Positions 35,601 to 41,383 of a stretch of 64,000 nucleotides of DNA are shown piece after piece (position 1 is the stretch's first letter; each line of letters starts with the position of its first letter). A model generated the notes under the pieces. The model ran no database searches. It worked only from the letters and a program-made list of their open reading frames with translations, and was not told where the DNA came from. Source of the stretch: Diorhabda sublineata (lineage: Eukaryota; Arthropoda; Insecta; Coleoptera; Chrysomelidae); contig NC_079474.1 in assembly GCF_026230105.1 (NCBI RefSeq), forward strand, positions 38,206,294 to 38,270,293, in the 5' to 3' direction. A program made the position numbers and the translations under genes.

Positions 35601-37847
35601 GTCCTCACTCTCGAATCCGGGTTCCTGCGTGTAGGTTCGTGGAGTTTGGAGCGGGCTTTAAAACCCACTGGAGCTACTCTCTCGTGATGTATCATAAATT
35701 TTGTAATATTATTCGTAAAACAATCTATTATTTTTGAAATTGCTGACTATTTCAGTATAATCCAAATGTTCACACTGTAGAACCTATCACAAAGAAATAT
35801 GGTGTTACAGTTAAAACACCAGTTGGCTGGTGTTTCAACTTTGATGTTTTGAACGACCATGGATACGGACAGTTTTACAGAGTTATAAGTTAAAATGTGT
35901 CAATCAGTTATAATTTCAAACGAAAATAACATCAAAAATATTAATTAAAATGAACCCAGTGATATATTGGGCACAAAAAATATATTTAGTTCATTGAAAT
36001 AGAATGCCGTTTTATTATACAAGTTTTATTATTATCTATTCGATTTATGTAAACGTGAAATATGTTTTAGGTTGAAATGAAAAACTCAATAGGTAATCTC
36101 GAAACAGAAATCAGAGAAGGTGGATCTAATTTTAGCACAGGACAGAGGCAGTTGATGTGCCTTGCAAGAGCTATAGTGAGAAACAACAAAATTTTAGTTT
36201 TGGATGAAGCTACAGCGAACGTTGACCCTAAGTAATTGAATTTTTATCATATAATTCATTGTGGAAAGTCGGCTGATATTTTGTATGAATAATCAAAAAG
36301 TGACGCTAAACGGATAAGCAACTTTCAACAAAAGCCATCCATAAATAAGCAGAAAAAGACAATAAACTTGTATTATTTAAGCATGCTATATACGGTAGTT
36401 TGAATATATCATATATTTCCGAATAATTTTCAATCTTGTGATTTTGGTAGGTCTTCAACCCTCATTTATTCTAAGGATGTTCGTATGTCCGCAACTTGAA
36501 TTTACTTACTTAATCTTGACACCAGCAATTTCTATTCTCTCTTGCCCGGTGTCTTTTGCTTAATTTTCTCCTCCTCGGTCTATATCCTTCTTATCAATCG
36601 CTCTTCTTCCATTCTCTTAACATGGTAAAACCATCCAAATTGTCCTTTTATTCCTTTTATTGTCGTAATTTGATTTATTATCCATTTCCTTTAGAAATCT
36701 CATTTCTGTAATTTGATTTTACTTTTTCATTTCAGTAAGAGTGACCATGTCTCAGATCCAAATGTTAATATGGGTGTATCTGTTGATAACATTGAATAAT
36801 CTTTCAGCTGCTCTAGTTCTCTCGTTTATCTATTGTTCCATTCTTCTATTTTGTATCAGTGTAGAGTATTTGCACCTTTTGACCTGCTCTATATTTGATT
36901 CTACCAATTAAGTTTTGTCTTATTATCATCGACTGTTAGTTCATATTCATTATCTGTAGATTATCATTGTATATTTTTAAATTTGAGTTGAAGGTTTCTC
37001 ATCTTCTGCCATTTCGTGTTTTTATTCCCTCATCTAACACTATGGTGAATAATAATATGCATCCTTGCTTTACTCATTTTTGTTATTCTGAACCTATTTG
37101 ATACCTCTTGCCTAACTCTGACATAGTTTTTCGTATGTTTATATGAAGCCTCTGCTCAGTTTGTTAGTTTTTCTTCTATACCTCTATTTTCTAGGCTTTT
37201 CCATATATCATTCCTATTGACTCGGTCGAATGCTTTTTCAAGATCTATAAAACATATGTTAATCTTCCTGTCTTGACTTATTGCTTTTTTCAGTATTTGT
37301 CCAATTATGAAGTTTGCATCTGTTATTCGTCTGTTCTAAATCCTTGATATGAGTCTTCTATGGTTCTTTCTAGATCGTCTATTAGTCTGTTTTCTATTAT
37401 TCTCGTATATATCTTGCTGATTGTACTTAGTAATGTGATTCCTTCATAATAGTTACAGTTTCTTGTCATATATTTTGTTCACTATGTTTTTTAGTGTCTG
37501 TGTTATTTCTCTCTGATTTCTGATTCAAATCATCAGTATACCCATTATTAATTTCATTATAATTTTTTAGTACCGACGCTCTGATTCAAAAAACCATTCG
37601 CAGGAACTTTAGACATTGTACGGTCATAACAATAGCTCATAGATTAAATACAATAATGGATTCCGACAAAGTTCTGGTAATGGATGCCGGACGATCTGTT
37701 GAATTTGATCACCCACACATTCTATTGAAAAATCCGAAGGGATACTTTACAAAAATGTTAGCAGAAACTGGACCAGCTACGGAACAATCATTAAGAACTA
37801 TAGCTGAAGATCATTACAGACGAAAGTTCTCGGATAAAAAAGAATAA
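7913..37847 (+). CDS. ABCC4: ABCC-type multidrug resistance-associated protein 4-like transporter (whole gene, 18 coding positions)
   Basis: A full-size ABC exporter of subfamily C, short type without TMD0, as in human ABCC4/MRP4 and Drosophila lethal(2)03659. Such proteins export organic anions, conjugates and drugs across the plasma membrane using ATP. Joined exons give 1,315 residues with exon 7A or 1,318 with exon 7B; human MRP4 has about 1,325. Order: TMD1, NBD1 (Walker A GSVGSGKSS at 444-452, signature LSGGQ 534-538, Walker B LLDDP 556-560, H-loop LVTHQ), linker, TMD2, NBD2 (Walker A GRTGAGKSS 1093-1101, signature FSTGQ, Walker B LVLDEATANVD). NBD1 has Asp and NBD2 Glu after the Walker B Asp, the usual asymmetry of ABCC proteins. 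All junction phases agree and the sum is divisible by three. Orthology to one named paralogue is not certain, because beetles have many ABCC4-like genes. Confidence 0.95.
7987..10014 (+). other. Intron 1 of the ABC transporter
   Basis: 2.0 kb. It contains a decayed DDE transposase relic (8,855-9,570) and AT-rich DNA. It ends in a good acceptor (tttattattttag). Confidence 0.8.
8855..9570 (-). pseudogene. Decayed DDE transposase (same group as the 46.8-48.8 kb transposon)
   Basis: The minus strand shows WLQDGASPHSACVVRQY, then a frame-shifted PDYFLW-like stretch, and ends in EVNGQHFEHLL. The second catalytic Asp lies in QDGASPH. The C-terminal EVNGxHFEHLL also closes the transposase of the long-TIR transposon at 46,771-48,765. 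Several stops and frameshifts are present. Like that element, it belongs to the IS630/Tc1/mariner superfamily. No terminal repeats were recognised around it. Confidence 0.65.
10015..10125 (+). CDS. ABCC4: ABC transporter exon 2
   Basis: Encodes WIIPLFKYGNKHNLRPEDIY and the following PLPSDKCDSMVSQLER, the cytosolic elbow before TMD1 that is conserved in MRP4 proteins. The acceptor is ttttag|t and the donor gaaag|gtaagt. The last codon (Arg) is completed by exon 3. Confidence 0.92.
10393..10745. repeat. Short foldback/MITE-like element in intron 2
   Basis: The segment near 10,401-10,454 (...ttagttttcgatgttttaag) reappears in inverse complement at about 10,677-10,743 (cttaaaacatcaaaaactaa...), giving arms of roughly 55-65 bp around about 220 bp of unrelated DNA. 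The left end starts agggtggcgcaaaaaaacc. There is no coding capacity, so it looks like a non-autonomous DNA element. Exact ends and target duplication are unclear. Confidence 0.5.
10756..10795 (+). ncRNA. Hammerhead-ribozyme-like motif, copy 1 (degenerate)
   Basis: The order is GTCT, TTGAAGA (core CUGANGA with C to T), then GATAAC-tttg-GTTATC as a perfect 6-bp stem II. It continues GAAG (core GAAA with one change), GCGCAC, then GTC before AGA. GTCT can pair with the AGA-containing 3' side as stem I. This is the order expected for a type I hammerhead with a tiny stem III, the form reported in Penelope-like elements. Two core positions are altered, so catalysis is unlikely in this copy. Recognition is by eye. 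Confidence 0.4.
10950..11087 (+). CDS. ABCC4: ABC transporter exon 3
   Basis: Encodes HWNKELELYKNGKRPKPSLK and the start of TM1 (ALFKTFSLSYSIHGINMF). The acceptor is ttattttag; the donor aa|gtaaga leaves two bases of a Lys codon. Phase fits exons 2 and 4. Confidence 0.92.
12310..13480. repeat. Foldback element with long, diverged inverted arms
   Basis: Sequence from about 12,310 to 12,850 returns in inverse complement at about 13,080-13,480. Clear paired blocks are: the left cattatcttatccgaattct (12,550s) against the right agaattcagataagataatg (13,220s); ctcactttgtgaagtcg in the left against cgacttcacaaagtgag in the right; and gaggcagaccatcgac against gtcgatggtctgcctc. The arms are several hundred bp and differ by substitutions and indels. 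The middle (about 230 bp) is unrelated. The arms carry scraps of matching reading frames on opposite strands, so the ancestor may have been coding. Confidence 0.65.
13502..13592. repeat. (TA)n microsatellite
   Basis: About 90 bp of almost pure TA, interrupted once (tttaca) near 13,565. It abuts the right arm of the foldback element. The Ile/Tyr-rich frames across it are artefacts. Confidence 0.95.
13836..14049 (+). CDS. ABCC4: ABC transporter exon 4
   Basis: Encodes TFQPIVLAAFIRYFDKTKDN (end of TM1), TM2 (WILGSLTVIIAFLYALGLHH) and the MLGGQRTGMRIRAACSSLVY motif that marks the first intracellular loop of MRP4 proteins. Acceptor atttttcag, donor aaa|gtaagt, ending in phase 0. Confidence 0.95.
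14231..14456 (+). CDS. ABCC4: ABC transporter exon 5
   Basis: Begins LLRLSQVSLSKTPGGKLVNL, followed by LLSNDLQRFD, an intracellular coupling region typical of ABCC proteins, then TM3-TM4. The donor caag|gttcga is weak (gttcg rather than gtaag), but it is the only site that gives a phase matching exon 6. Confidence 0.92.
14723..14879 (+). CDS. ABCC4: ABC transporter exon 6
   Basis: Encodes YFSKLQGRLRSKIAEKTDFR and VKLMSELVSGIKVIKMYSWE, the second intracellular loop, ending KVVESSRL. The donor is att|gtaaga. It leaves two bases (tt) of a codon, which must be completed by the first base of exon 7A (a, Leu) or exon 7B (c, Phe). Confidence 0.95.
16435..16480 (-). ncRNA. Hammerhead-ribozyme-like motif, copy 2 (well-preserved core)
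   Basis: On the minus strand the order is AGTCT, CTGAAGA (exact CUGANGA core), CGATAAC-tt-GGTTATCG as stem II, then AAA completing the GAAA core. It continues with CGCGCT (near-palindromic stem III segment), TC, then AGAC, which pairs with GTCT as stem I. This is the layout of type I hammerheads with a very short stem III, which act as dimers, as described for Penelope-like elements. The stem III palindrome seems mutated at one position. Identification is by eye. Confidence 0.5.
16620..18030. repeat. Degenerate short-period repeat field
   Basis: A pattern like (cttcgaa)(gttaatttggtcaaaaa) recurs at irregular spacing of roughly 35-60 bp. Examples are gttaatttgttcgaaagc and gttaatttgttgaaaaac (about 16,788-16,826), gtttaatttcatcagaaaac (about 17,240), gaaatttgaccaaaaattta (about 17,840) and gaggttaattttgttgtaac (about 18,013). 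Units are heavily diverged, so this looks like an old minisatellite. Confidence 0.4.
18437..18842 (+). CDS. ABCC4: ABC transporter exon 7A (mutually exclusive alternative exon)
   Basis: 135 codons plus one base completing a Leu codon. It encodes GVSTALMVITERFSLYLSIM (TM5), ITSDAVFSIAQMFNTLQHYM (TM6 region), the GYAEASISVKRIEQIL link, and the first strands of NBD1 with the A-loop Trp (CENASASW). It ends gcagtg|gtaagt in phase 0, before the Walker A exon. It is homologous along its whole length to exon 7B, with about half of the residues identical by eye. If it is spliced to exon 7B, translation stops after three codons (cga gga ggt taa). Confidence 0.93.
19349..19615 (+). other. Unassigned open frame between the alternative exons
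   Basis: An 88-codon frame with a non-repetitive composition, including TAVTESYLVDNVNNKLKQEM and IAEVIDNFIYSGVNNITSIT. It has an acceptor-like site (attaaccgcag) near 19,425 and a donor-like ctt|gtaagt near 19,587. It does not resemble any part of an ABC transporter, and I do not recognise the family. It could be a transposon scrap, an exon of an unknown nested gene, or chance. Confidence 0.25.
20225..21400 (-). pseudogene. RTE-type LINE relic (reverse transcriptase and C-terminal part)
   Basis: The minus strand encodes RLLRTTEMRTLRSIAGHTLT followed by NKINDEIREICDIQDVVVWA, the C-terminal segment of RTE-like endonuclease/reverse transcriptases. Around 20,980-21,060 the minus strand shows LRQGENLSLILFNIKMDEII, matching the GLRQGDPLSPLLFNIVMDEI block of the RT domain. 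Stops and frameshifts break the frame, and a TA repeat is inserted at 20,621-20,671. It lies antisense inside the host gene, between the two alternative exons. Confidence 0.7.
20621..20671. repeat. (TA)n microsatellite
   Basis: About 50 bp of pure TA inside the RTE-type relic. Confidence 0.95.
21498..21912 (+). CDS. ABCC4: ABC transporter exon 7B (mutually exclusive alternative exon)
   Basis: 138 codons plus one base completing a Phe codon. It encodes IKGFTLAFMVITERFALYLT (TM5), ITPDAIFSCAQLFNSLQFYM (TM6 region), YAEAKVSMKRLEKFLMLEEN, and the first NBD1 strands with the A-loop Trp (VSAKW). It ends tgcgtg|gtgagt in phase 0, as exon 7A does. Start phase, end phase and domain content are the same as in 7A, so either can join exon 6 to exon 8. 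Differences concentrate in the linker after TM6 and in the outer half of the TM5-TM6 loop. Confidence 0.93.
21913..24094 (+). other. Intron between exon 7B and exon 8
   Basis: 2.2 kb. It holds a 938-bp mariner-like element (22,541-23,478) and AT-rich DNA. Confidence 0.8.
22541..23478 (+). mobile_element. Mariner-like element, copy A (decayed)
   Basis: Bounded by TA and inverted ends: tacgaggatgatcccagaa on the left, ttctgagatcatcctcgta on the right. Inside, the plus strand shows transposase pieces including GKTTNGEYYANLLQRLNEEI and KQKRPHLDAPVHTSVIAKAK, typical of irritans/SETMAR-type mariner transposases. The usual length is about 1.3 kb; here part of the 5' half and the HQDNAP motif are deleted and frames are broken. 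Two sister copies lie at 42.4 and 60.7 kb. Confidence 0.85.
24095..24273 (+). CDS. ABCC4: ABC transporter exon 8 (NBD1 Walker A and Q-loop)
   Basis: Encodes VGSVGSGKSSLLHMLLGELP with Walker A GSVGSGKSS, then ISYASQEPWLFVSTVRDNIL with the Q-loop Gln (SQEPW). The acceptor aattttag gives phase 0 with both exon 7A and 7B. The donor is aa|gtgagt. Confidence 0.96.
24370..25075 (+). mobile_element. PIF/Harbinger-type transposon relic
   Basis: The plus strand contains FLRMSPADFDVLINLIRPKI followed by ARKDRYLRLTMK, which closely follows the FLRMSPxDFDxLLxxIxPxIxKxDTxxR block of HARBI1-like transposases. The relic is flanked by weakly inverted ends (gccgaactcacacaaat on the left, cagatgtggacccacctta on the right) and possible TWA targets. 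The DDE core is missing and stops interrupt the frame. Confidence 0.65.
25560..26215 (-). pseudogene. LINE reverse transcriptase relic
   Basis: The minus strand reads FRQGSLFAYNASRQRCPDVN, then VCCIYYNKVFDKV (matching the CFIDYxKAFDxV RT motif). After a frame change it continues with LRYADDT near 25,790 and SMPDVQNMLILS. Together these are consecutive RT blocks of a non-LTR element. It ends only about 60 bp before exon 9, antisense to the host gene. Confidence 0.65.
26276..26591 (+). CDS. ABCC4: ABC transporter exon 9 (NBD1 signature, Walker B, H-loop)
   Basis: Encodes YDEVVRVCALETDFNQFQFG, GVSLSGGQRARLNLARAVYA (ABC signature), DIYLLDDPLSAVD (Walker B, with Asp in place of the catalytic Glu as usual in ABCC NBD1) and ILVTHQLQFL (H-loop). 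Acceptor tttatag, donor caa|gtaagt. Confidence 0.96.
27191..27328 (+). CDS. ABCC4: ABC transporter exon 10 (end of NBD1 and linker)
   Basis: Encodes GKIVKVGSYNDISEKYLNQL and the charged linker AKNEEEIEVQHKDLVRRYSH. Exactly 46 codons in phase 0 at both ends. Acceptor taattttag, donor gaa|gtaagt. Confidence 0.9.
27329..28416 (+). other. Intron 10 of the ABC transporter
   Basis: 1.1 kb, AT-rich, nothing recognised. Confidence 0.7.
28417..28601 (+). CDS. ABCC4: ABC transporter exon 11 (TM7)
   Basis: Encodes the end of the linker (ILRTDEKAEHNAEAMNTGAI), then YFGYGTSLTGFLIMCLLFIL and QVASNAGDLWLTQW, the TM7 region that opens TMD2. The acceptor tttcatttaag is less typical, but the other nearby AG sites produce stops. 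The donor tg|gtaaga splits the final Trp codon. Confidence 0.9.
28990..29041. repeat. Short CCTAA (TTAGG-type) array next to a 12-bp-arm palindrome
   Basis: Three consecutive CCTAA units (about 28,996-29,011), the insect telomere unit on the opposite strand, are followed within a few bases by acctacctatac-cta-gtataggtaggt (29,015-29,041). That is a perfect inverted repeat with 12-bp arms and a 3-nt spacer. The array is too short to prove telomeric origin. Confidence 0.6.
29440..29645 (-). pseudogene. C-terminal tail of a non-LTR retrotransposon ORF2 (possible)
   Basis: The minus strand gives CCTEDETSIQILSKYETLRN followed by LWQLKPSHILEFLKREELVD. This resembles the Cys/His-containing tail (CxxCxEDETxxHxLxxC ... 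LKPxxILxFLKR) that ends ORF2 in several RNase H-bearing LINE clades. Conserved Cys/His positions are partly lost, so the call is tentative. Confidence 0.4.
30107..30435 (+). CDS. ABCC4: ABC transporter exon 12 (TM7-TM8 outer loop and TM8)
   Basis: Encodes an outer loop rich in Asn-X-Ser/Thr sites (HNLTQN, NDSSITNYTKYNYT), likely N-glycosylated as in MRP4. It continues with TM8 (MYIIIYSITMALALFFTPLR) and LHKRMFGNVLEAPMRFFDTN, the conserved intracellular loop of TMD2. Acceptor atattttttag, donor tcag|gttagg. Confidence 0.94.
30496..30726 (+). CDS. ABCC4: ABC transporter exon 13 (TM9-TM10)
   Basis: Encodes GRILSRFSNDMGIIDELLPR, the hallmark loop of MRPs, then TM9-TM10 (FLVLLGILILVFIKIPWMIV and following) and TSQDIKRLEGV. 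Two overlapping donors exist (30,723 and 30,727, both gtaagt). Only the second keeps the frame into exon 14 (RAPVFSHL). Confidence 0.9.
30954..31187 (+). CDS. ABCC4: ABC transporter exon 14 (TM11)
   Basis: Encodes RAPVFSHLMATLDGMVTIRS, RKCEEMVINEFEFLVDRHSA and TM11 (FGFYLDCISTLFIAIVTYQF). Acceptor tatttttag, donor tcct|gtaagt, phase 1. Confidence 0.94.
31530..32480 (+). pseudogene. Jockey-clade LINE fragment (reverse transcriptase to ORF2 end)
   Basis: The plus strand encodes AFLDVSQAFDKVWHVGLLNK, then EVPKGSVLGPVLYLIYI, TFADNTVILAIHEDPIIASA and EKWRIKINENKSQHITFTFR, consecutive blocks of a jockey-type RT. It ends with the family's C-terminal tail (IPKIQETVQERSRSHYLKLD). The catalytic box is degenerate (FADN instead of F/YADD). 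Several frameshifts make it inactive. It is 5'-truncated, as LINE insertions usually are. Confidence 0.8.
32500..32890 (-). pseudogene. DDE transposase scrap (IS630/Tc1/mariner superfamily)
   Basis: The minus strand shows FMQAGASPHNVFV and later HVTPHDFSLWRLLKDRVFA, decayed forms of the QDGASPH and DLTPLDFFLWGxLKDRVF blocks. The second catalytic Asp is replaced by Ala. Same superfamily as the 8.9-9.6, 46.8-48.8 and 59.5-60 kb elements. Confidence 0.6.
33305..33630 (+). CDS. ABCC4: ABC transporter exon 15 (TM12 and start of NBD2)
   Basis: Encodes IETTGNVGLVLSQCLILTGM (TM12), QTAEVANNMTSVERVLQYAN, the TMD2-NBD2 link, and the first NBD2 strands with the A-loop Tyr (NVYLRYTLEKPPVLKNLSLT). Acceptor ccactttcag, donor aaa|gtgagt. 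An alternative upstream AG gives an immediate stop. Confidence 0.95.
33891..34136 (+). CDS. ABCC4: ABC transporter exon 16 (NBD2 Walker A and Q-loop)
   Basis: Encodes IGVVGRTGAGKSSLISALFR (Walker A), ISIIPQEPVLFSATVRYNLD (Q-loop) and DPFGTVTDGQIWEALEH. 82 codons, phase 0 at both ends. Acceptor aataattttag, donor cac|gtaaga. Confidence 0.96.
34137..36070 (+). other. Intron 16 of the ABC transporter
   Basis: 1.9 kb. An antisense frame (35,102-35,446) contains ILNIFECLKKENIQQSDNAI and IRIAGLTKVKKNF, which look like the N-terminal helix-turn-helix part of a transposase-like ORF seen in insects; I cannot name it. A more GC-rich patch at 35,560-35,700 may be a retroelement end. Confidence 0.45.
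36071..36231 (+). CDS. ABCC4: ABC transporter exon 17 (NBD2 signature and Walker B)
   Basis: Encodes VEMKNSIGNLETEIREGGSN, then FSTGQRQLMCLARAIVRNNK (signature) and ILVLDEATANVDP (Walker B with catalytic Glu). The loop before EGGSNFS is a few residues shorter than in typical MRPs. Acceptor tatgttttag, donor aa|gtaatt. Confidence 0.95.
36440..37545 (-). pseudogene. LINE reverse transcriptase relic in intron 17
   Basis: The minus strand carries NYYEGITLLSTISKIYTRII (RT block near 37,420), a DLERTIEDSYQGFR block, VKQGCILLFTIVLDEGIK (near 37,050) and a C-terminal GQFGWFYHVKRMEEERLIRR (near 36,620). The order from right to left is correct for a minus-strand LINE of RTE/related type. Many stops and frameshifts. 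It fills most of the 1.3-kb intron 17 (36,232-37,570). Confidence 0.75.
37571..37847 (+). CDS. ABCC4: ABC transporter exon 18 (NBD2 H-loop, stop codon)
   Basis: Encodes TDALIQKTIRRNFRHCTVIT followed by IAHRLNTIMDSDKVLVMDAG (H-loop His) and FDHPHILLKNPKGYFTKMLA, ending FSDKKE and a TAA. This is the standard C-terminus of MRP4-type proteins, without a PDZ-type ending. Acceptor attttttag. Confidence 0.97.
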
Positions 37848-37909
37848 CCAATAATTATCAGTAATCATAATTTAGTGTATATAGAGACGAAGTCTTGTGA
37901 AATATGTTA

Positions 37910-37915
37910 AATAAA
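37910..37915 (+). terminator. Polyadenylation signal of the ABC transporter
   Basis: AATAAA 63 nt after the stop codon, followed by a T-rich stretch (gttttattctctttttcttt) suitable as a downstream element. Confidence 0.75.
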
Positions 37916-38689
37916 ATCATCACATACTGGTTTTATTCTCTTTTTCTTTAATTGGTTTCGAATAGTCTCAAATTCATCCTTTAGGATGTTCTACAGCTCT
38001 TGCTTACGGCAAACTACGATAATTCAGAAAATAATAAATTTTGTTACTGTACTAGACTAAACAAGAATTGCCAACATCTTGATTTCCGAAATTTTAGGCC
38101 TTTTAGCTACTAAAGAAAAATGAAATTTTTAGATCATGATTTGATAGTTTAAATAATTTCTTATGCTATCATGGAATTATACGGTGGAAATTTCATGGAA
38201 ATAATTAAATTTTTGTCATAGCCTAGTGGCAAAGACACTTTGATTCATGCTATAATAATTAAGTTCGCTAAATTTTTACACAATTTTTCAAAGCTTATAT
38301 CTCCAAAACTGAAAAAACTGAAACCTGCATATTATAAAAATCTAATTCTAAATGGTTTACAATATCCAACTTCCATGATTTAGTTTTTTTTCCAATACTC
38401 CATGAAACAATTTGAGAATAAGTGAAAATTAGTTTTTTTCCGTAATTTGATTGCCTTGGATAGAAAAGACAATTTGAATATGCTAGAGGAAATTATTAAA
38501 TGTACTTATTGACAGAAACATTTATTACAATAATGCTTGAACAATTTTCATATGCCTACAAATGTAGGTGTAAATTATATTTTAGCTTTTCATTCGATAA
38601 AATTTACTAAAAGTTGTCGGCTCTCTGTAAAGACTTGATATTATTTTCCTCTTGAATATACTGCATAGCACTAGCTAGAGTTAAGCCTG

Positions 38690-39455
38690 GAGGCTCTTGG
38701 AATTTGGAACCAACATGTTTCTGAAATCAATCATGGTCGCACTTCGCTACAGGATGAATTTCGTGAAAGTTGTCCAAAATAGCCTACCGTGCTAAAAAAC
38801 ATCCATGCTGTGCGTAAACTGATGAACATTTGGCTGTCAAAAACATTTGTTCACGTTGGATACCATGTATTTTGAATATTCAATGCGGTACTTCAAAATA
38901 TGTCGTATACATATGAACCCGAAACAAAATAGAAATCGATTGTAAGCGTCTTTCAAAACGACCCAATTCAACAAAAGTTGCTCGCGCACTTCGGAGCAGA
39001 TGGTCGTCTGGTTTTTCGGAATGACTGAACATGTCGATACTGTTCCATTAGAGCAAAGTAGAACGATCAATTCTAAATTGTACACTATCATTTGTTTGCT
39101 AGAAGTGTTCGTAAAAATAATGAATACTAATCGGAGAAGACGACTCATTCTCCACCACGAGAATGCGATATATCTACATCAGTTCAAATAAAAACGTTTT
39201 TAATCACTCATTGAATTGATGGGTTATACGTCGTACAGTCCAGTCCTTATTTGGCACCCAATGATTTCTTGTTATTTCTGCAAATAAAAAAAAAACTGCG
39301 GCGATGTCAACGTCACCTGAAGAAGTGGTTGACACGTTCAAGTCATATGTTTTGAATGTACTTCAATCGGAATGGAAAAAATGCTTCGACAATTGGTTCA
39401 AGAGCATGCGAAAGCGTATTGATCTTAATGAAGAATATTTTGAAAAATAATAAAG
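38690..39455 (+). pseudogene. Mariner transposase relic (a second mariner subgroup)
   Basis: The plus strand gives NHGRTSLQDEFRESCPK, VVWFFGMTEHVDTVPLEQSR, INSKLYTIICL, NRRRRLILHHENA and, after a frame change, SPYLAPNDFLLF and a CFDNWFKSMRKRIDLNEEYF-like end. These follow the order of a full mariner transposase, including the second Asp region (HHDNA altered to HHENA) and the third Asp in PND. It differs in wording from the 22.5/42.4/60.7 kb family, so it is another subgroup. Inactive because of frameshifts and stops. Confidence 0.8.
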
Positions 39456-39457
39456 TC

Positions 39458-39637
39458 GTATCCAATTGTGATTTGTCTATCTCAAGACTTAAGTAGCATC
39501 CCTCGTATTGAAATTCTATAGCTCTACTTGTCATTTTTGGAATAATACTTTGTAAACGTGAAATATTTTGGATACAATGCTCATTACCAGGAATCCTATT
39601 AAAATAAAGATTCAATTCAATTCAATTCAATTCAATG
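39458..39637 (+). repeat. 3' tail of a non-LTR retrotransposon ending in (TTCAA)n
   Basis: Ends aaaataaagattcaattcaa and then runs on as five TTCAA units (39,610-39,636). A 3' UTR with AATAAA followed by a short pentamer array is a common end of jockey-like LINEs. There is no coding part, so it is 5'-truncated. Confidence 0.5.
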
Positions 39638-40002
39638 TTGAAGTTATCTTGATTAAGTCATACAATTCACTGGAACTTTTATCGAAATTCAGTAAAATAT
39701 AGTTTTTCACGTCAAATCATGAAAGAGCCATTGCATTTTTTTTGAATACCTCAATTTTAAATAAAGGTTCCTCAAATATCTGCTGATGAATAACTCAAAG
39801 GATTCAAAGCAGAATAATTTGATGTAAAATGTAACTTATAGTTTATATTATACTGTTAGTTTATTACTTTTGTTGGACTTTCGTTTTTAAAACAAGAAAA
39901 TATAATATGTATATCTCTTAAAAAAATTATTTCTACCAACTTTCTCTCCATACTCTATTTTAATGAAAAACTGTTACCATTGTTAAGTCGTGAGTATTAT
40001 TC

Positions 40003-40008
40003 TTTATT
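40003..40008 (-). terminator. Polyadenylation signal of the sugar transporter
   Basis: AATAAA on the minus strand, 54 nt past the stop codon at 40,062-40,064. Confidence 0.65.
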
Positions 40009-40061
40009 GGTTGAACAAATTCACATATTCTAATATAATTATTGAAATAAAAATTTCAAAA

Positions 40062-41383
40062 TCAAGTATCTTGCACAATCCAAGCATTTTGAATCTCCTC
40101 CATAGTTTTTCCGTTAGTTTCCACAATACAAAAATATACAAATATAACAGAAATTAAGCAGAACATAGATAAAATGAAAAAACAAAATCCCAATCCTAAA
40201 TGATTTATAAAGAAACTAAAATAATTCACTATTGTGAACACTGATATCCAATAAATTGTACAAATAAATGAAACACAAAGAGACTTGATTCTCCATGGAA
40301 AAACCTCAGAAAATATCACGAAAGGAATAGACCCAAAGCCTATTTGATAACTTACAATAAAGGAGCTCAGAATAAAAATTGGTAGGAGGTCTAAAGAATA
40401 CATTGTAACTCCTGAATCAATTGAAAAACAATATATACCCAGACATGTTAAGAATATCGACATTAAAATAGATGATATCATCAATAAAATTTTTCTACCA
40501 AACCTAGCCCCCAAACAAGGAGTTATAAAACTTCCGATAAATTGAAATGTTCCGAAAATTATCGAGCACACAGACGAATCCATATCTGTATTGGTCATGG
40601 TAAAAATAGTTTCACTAAGCATTAGAAGAGCATTTATACCAGTTAGCTGTTGAAAAATAAATAGCCCTGCAACCGATAAAAACTTCCTAATAAAAATACC
40701 ATTTTTCAAAAAATATTTTTTATTATACTTCCGCTGTTCCCTAATGATGTTTTTAATCTCAGCAAATTCATTATCTACGTTTTCATTCTCATATCTAATT
40801 TTCTGTAAAGCTTGTCTGGCTAAACTATCCTGTTTTTTTAGTAAATGGAAATACACAGTTTCCTCTCCAAACGTTGTAAATGAAATAAAAAAAAGAAGGG
40901 GAAAAATTCCTAGCAGCAAATTAAAGTGTTGAATGGTTAACAAAAGTCCAGATAAATAAGTAAATAAGATTCCCCCACAAATCATCACACCCGCTATCGA
41001 GCTTAGAGTTACTCTGTTGAATTTATTAGACATTTCTACTGCATAAATTGGCACTACTGAAAATGTACCACCAACTGCTATTCCCAAAATAAATCGTGCT
41101 GTATAATACATGTAGATGTTATTGGATAAACCCATTATTAAATAAGGAATTAAATACGGGAATCCCAAGGATAATACAGTAATTCTTCTCCCAAAATAAT
41201 TTGCCAGAGAAGTGAATATGTATCCACTTATAGATGCTCCGATGGTTGGTAGAGTAACTATCAATGACAGTTTTTCGTATGTTATTGTTTCATTAAAAAT
41301 GTTAGCTGTTCCATTTTTAAGTTGAGGTAATATGGGCGATGTCCAAGTTATGACGGTTCCCAAGGAAATGAAAAGGACGTTAG
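40062..41383 (-). CDS. Sugar transporter exon 2 (main coding exon)
   Basis: Begins after the acceptor tttgtttcag. It opens with two bases completing Ala, then NVLFISLGTVITWTSPILPQ, and runs 440 codons to the stop. All signature motifs of the protein lie here. The phase matches the donor of exon 1 exactly. Confidence 0.93.

Larger units (their letters stand above)
37848..40002. other. Intergenic region between convergent genes
   Basis: 2.2 kb between the 3' ends of the ABC transporter (+) and the sugar transporter (-). It holds a mariner relic (38,690-39,455) and a LINE 3' tail (39,458-39,637). Confidence 0.7.
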
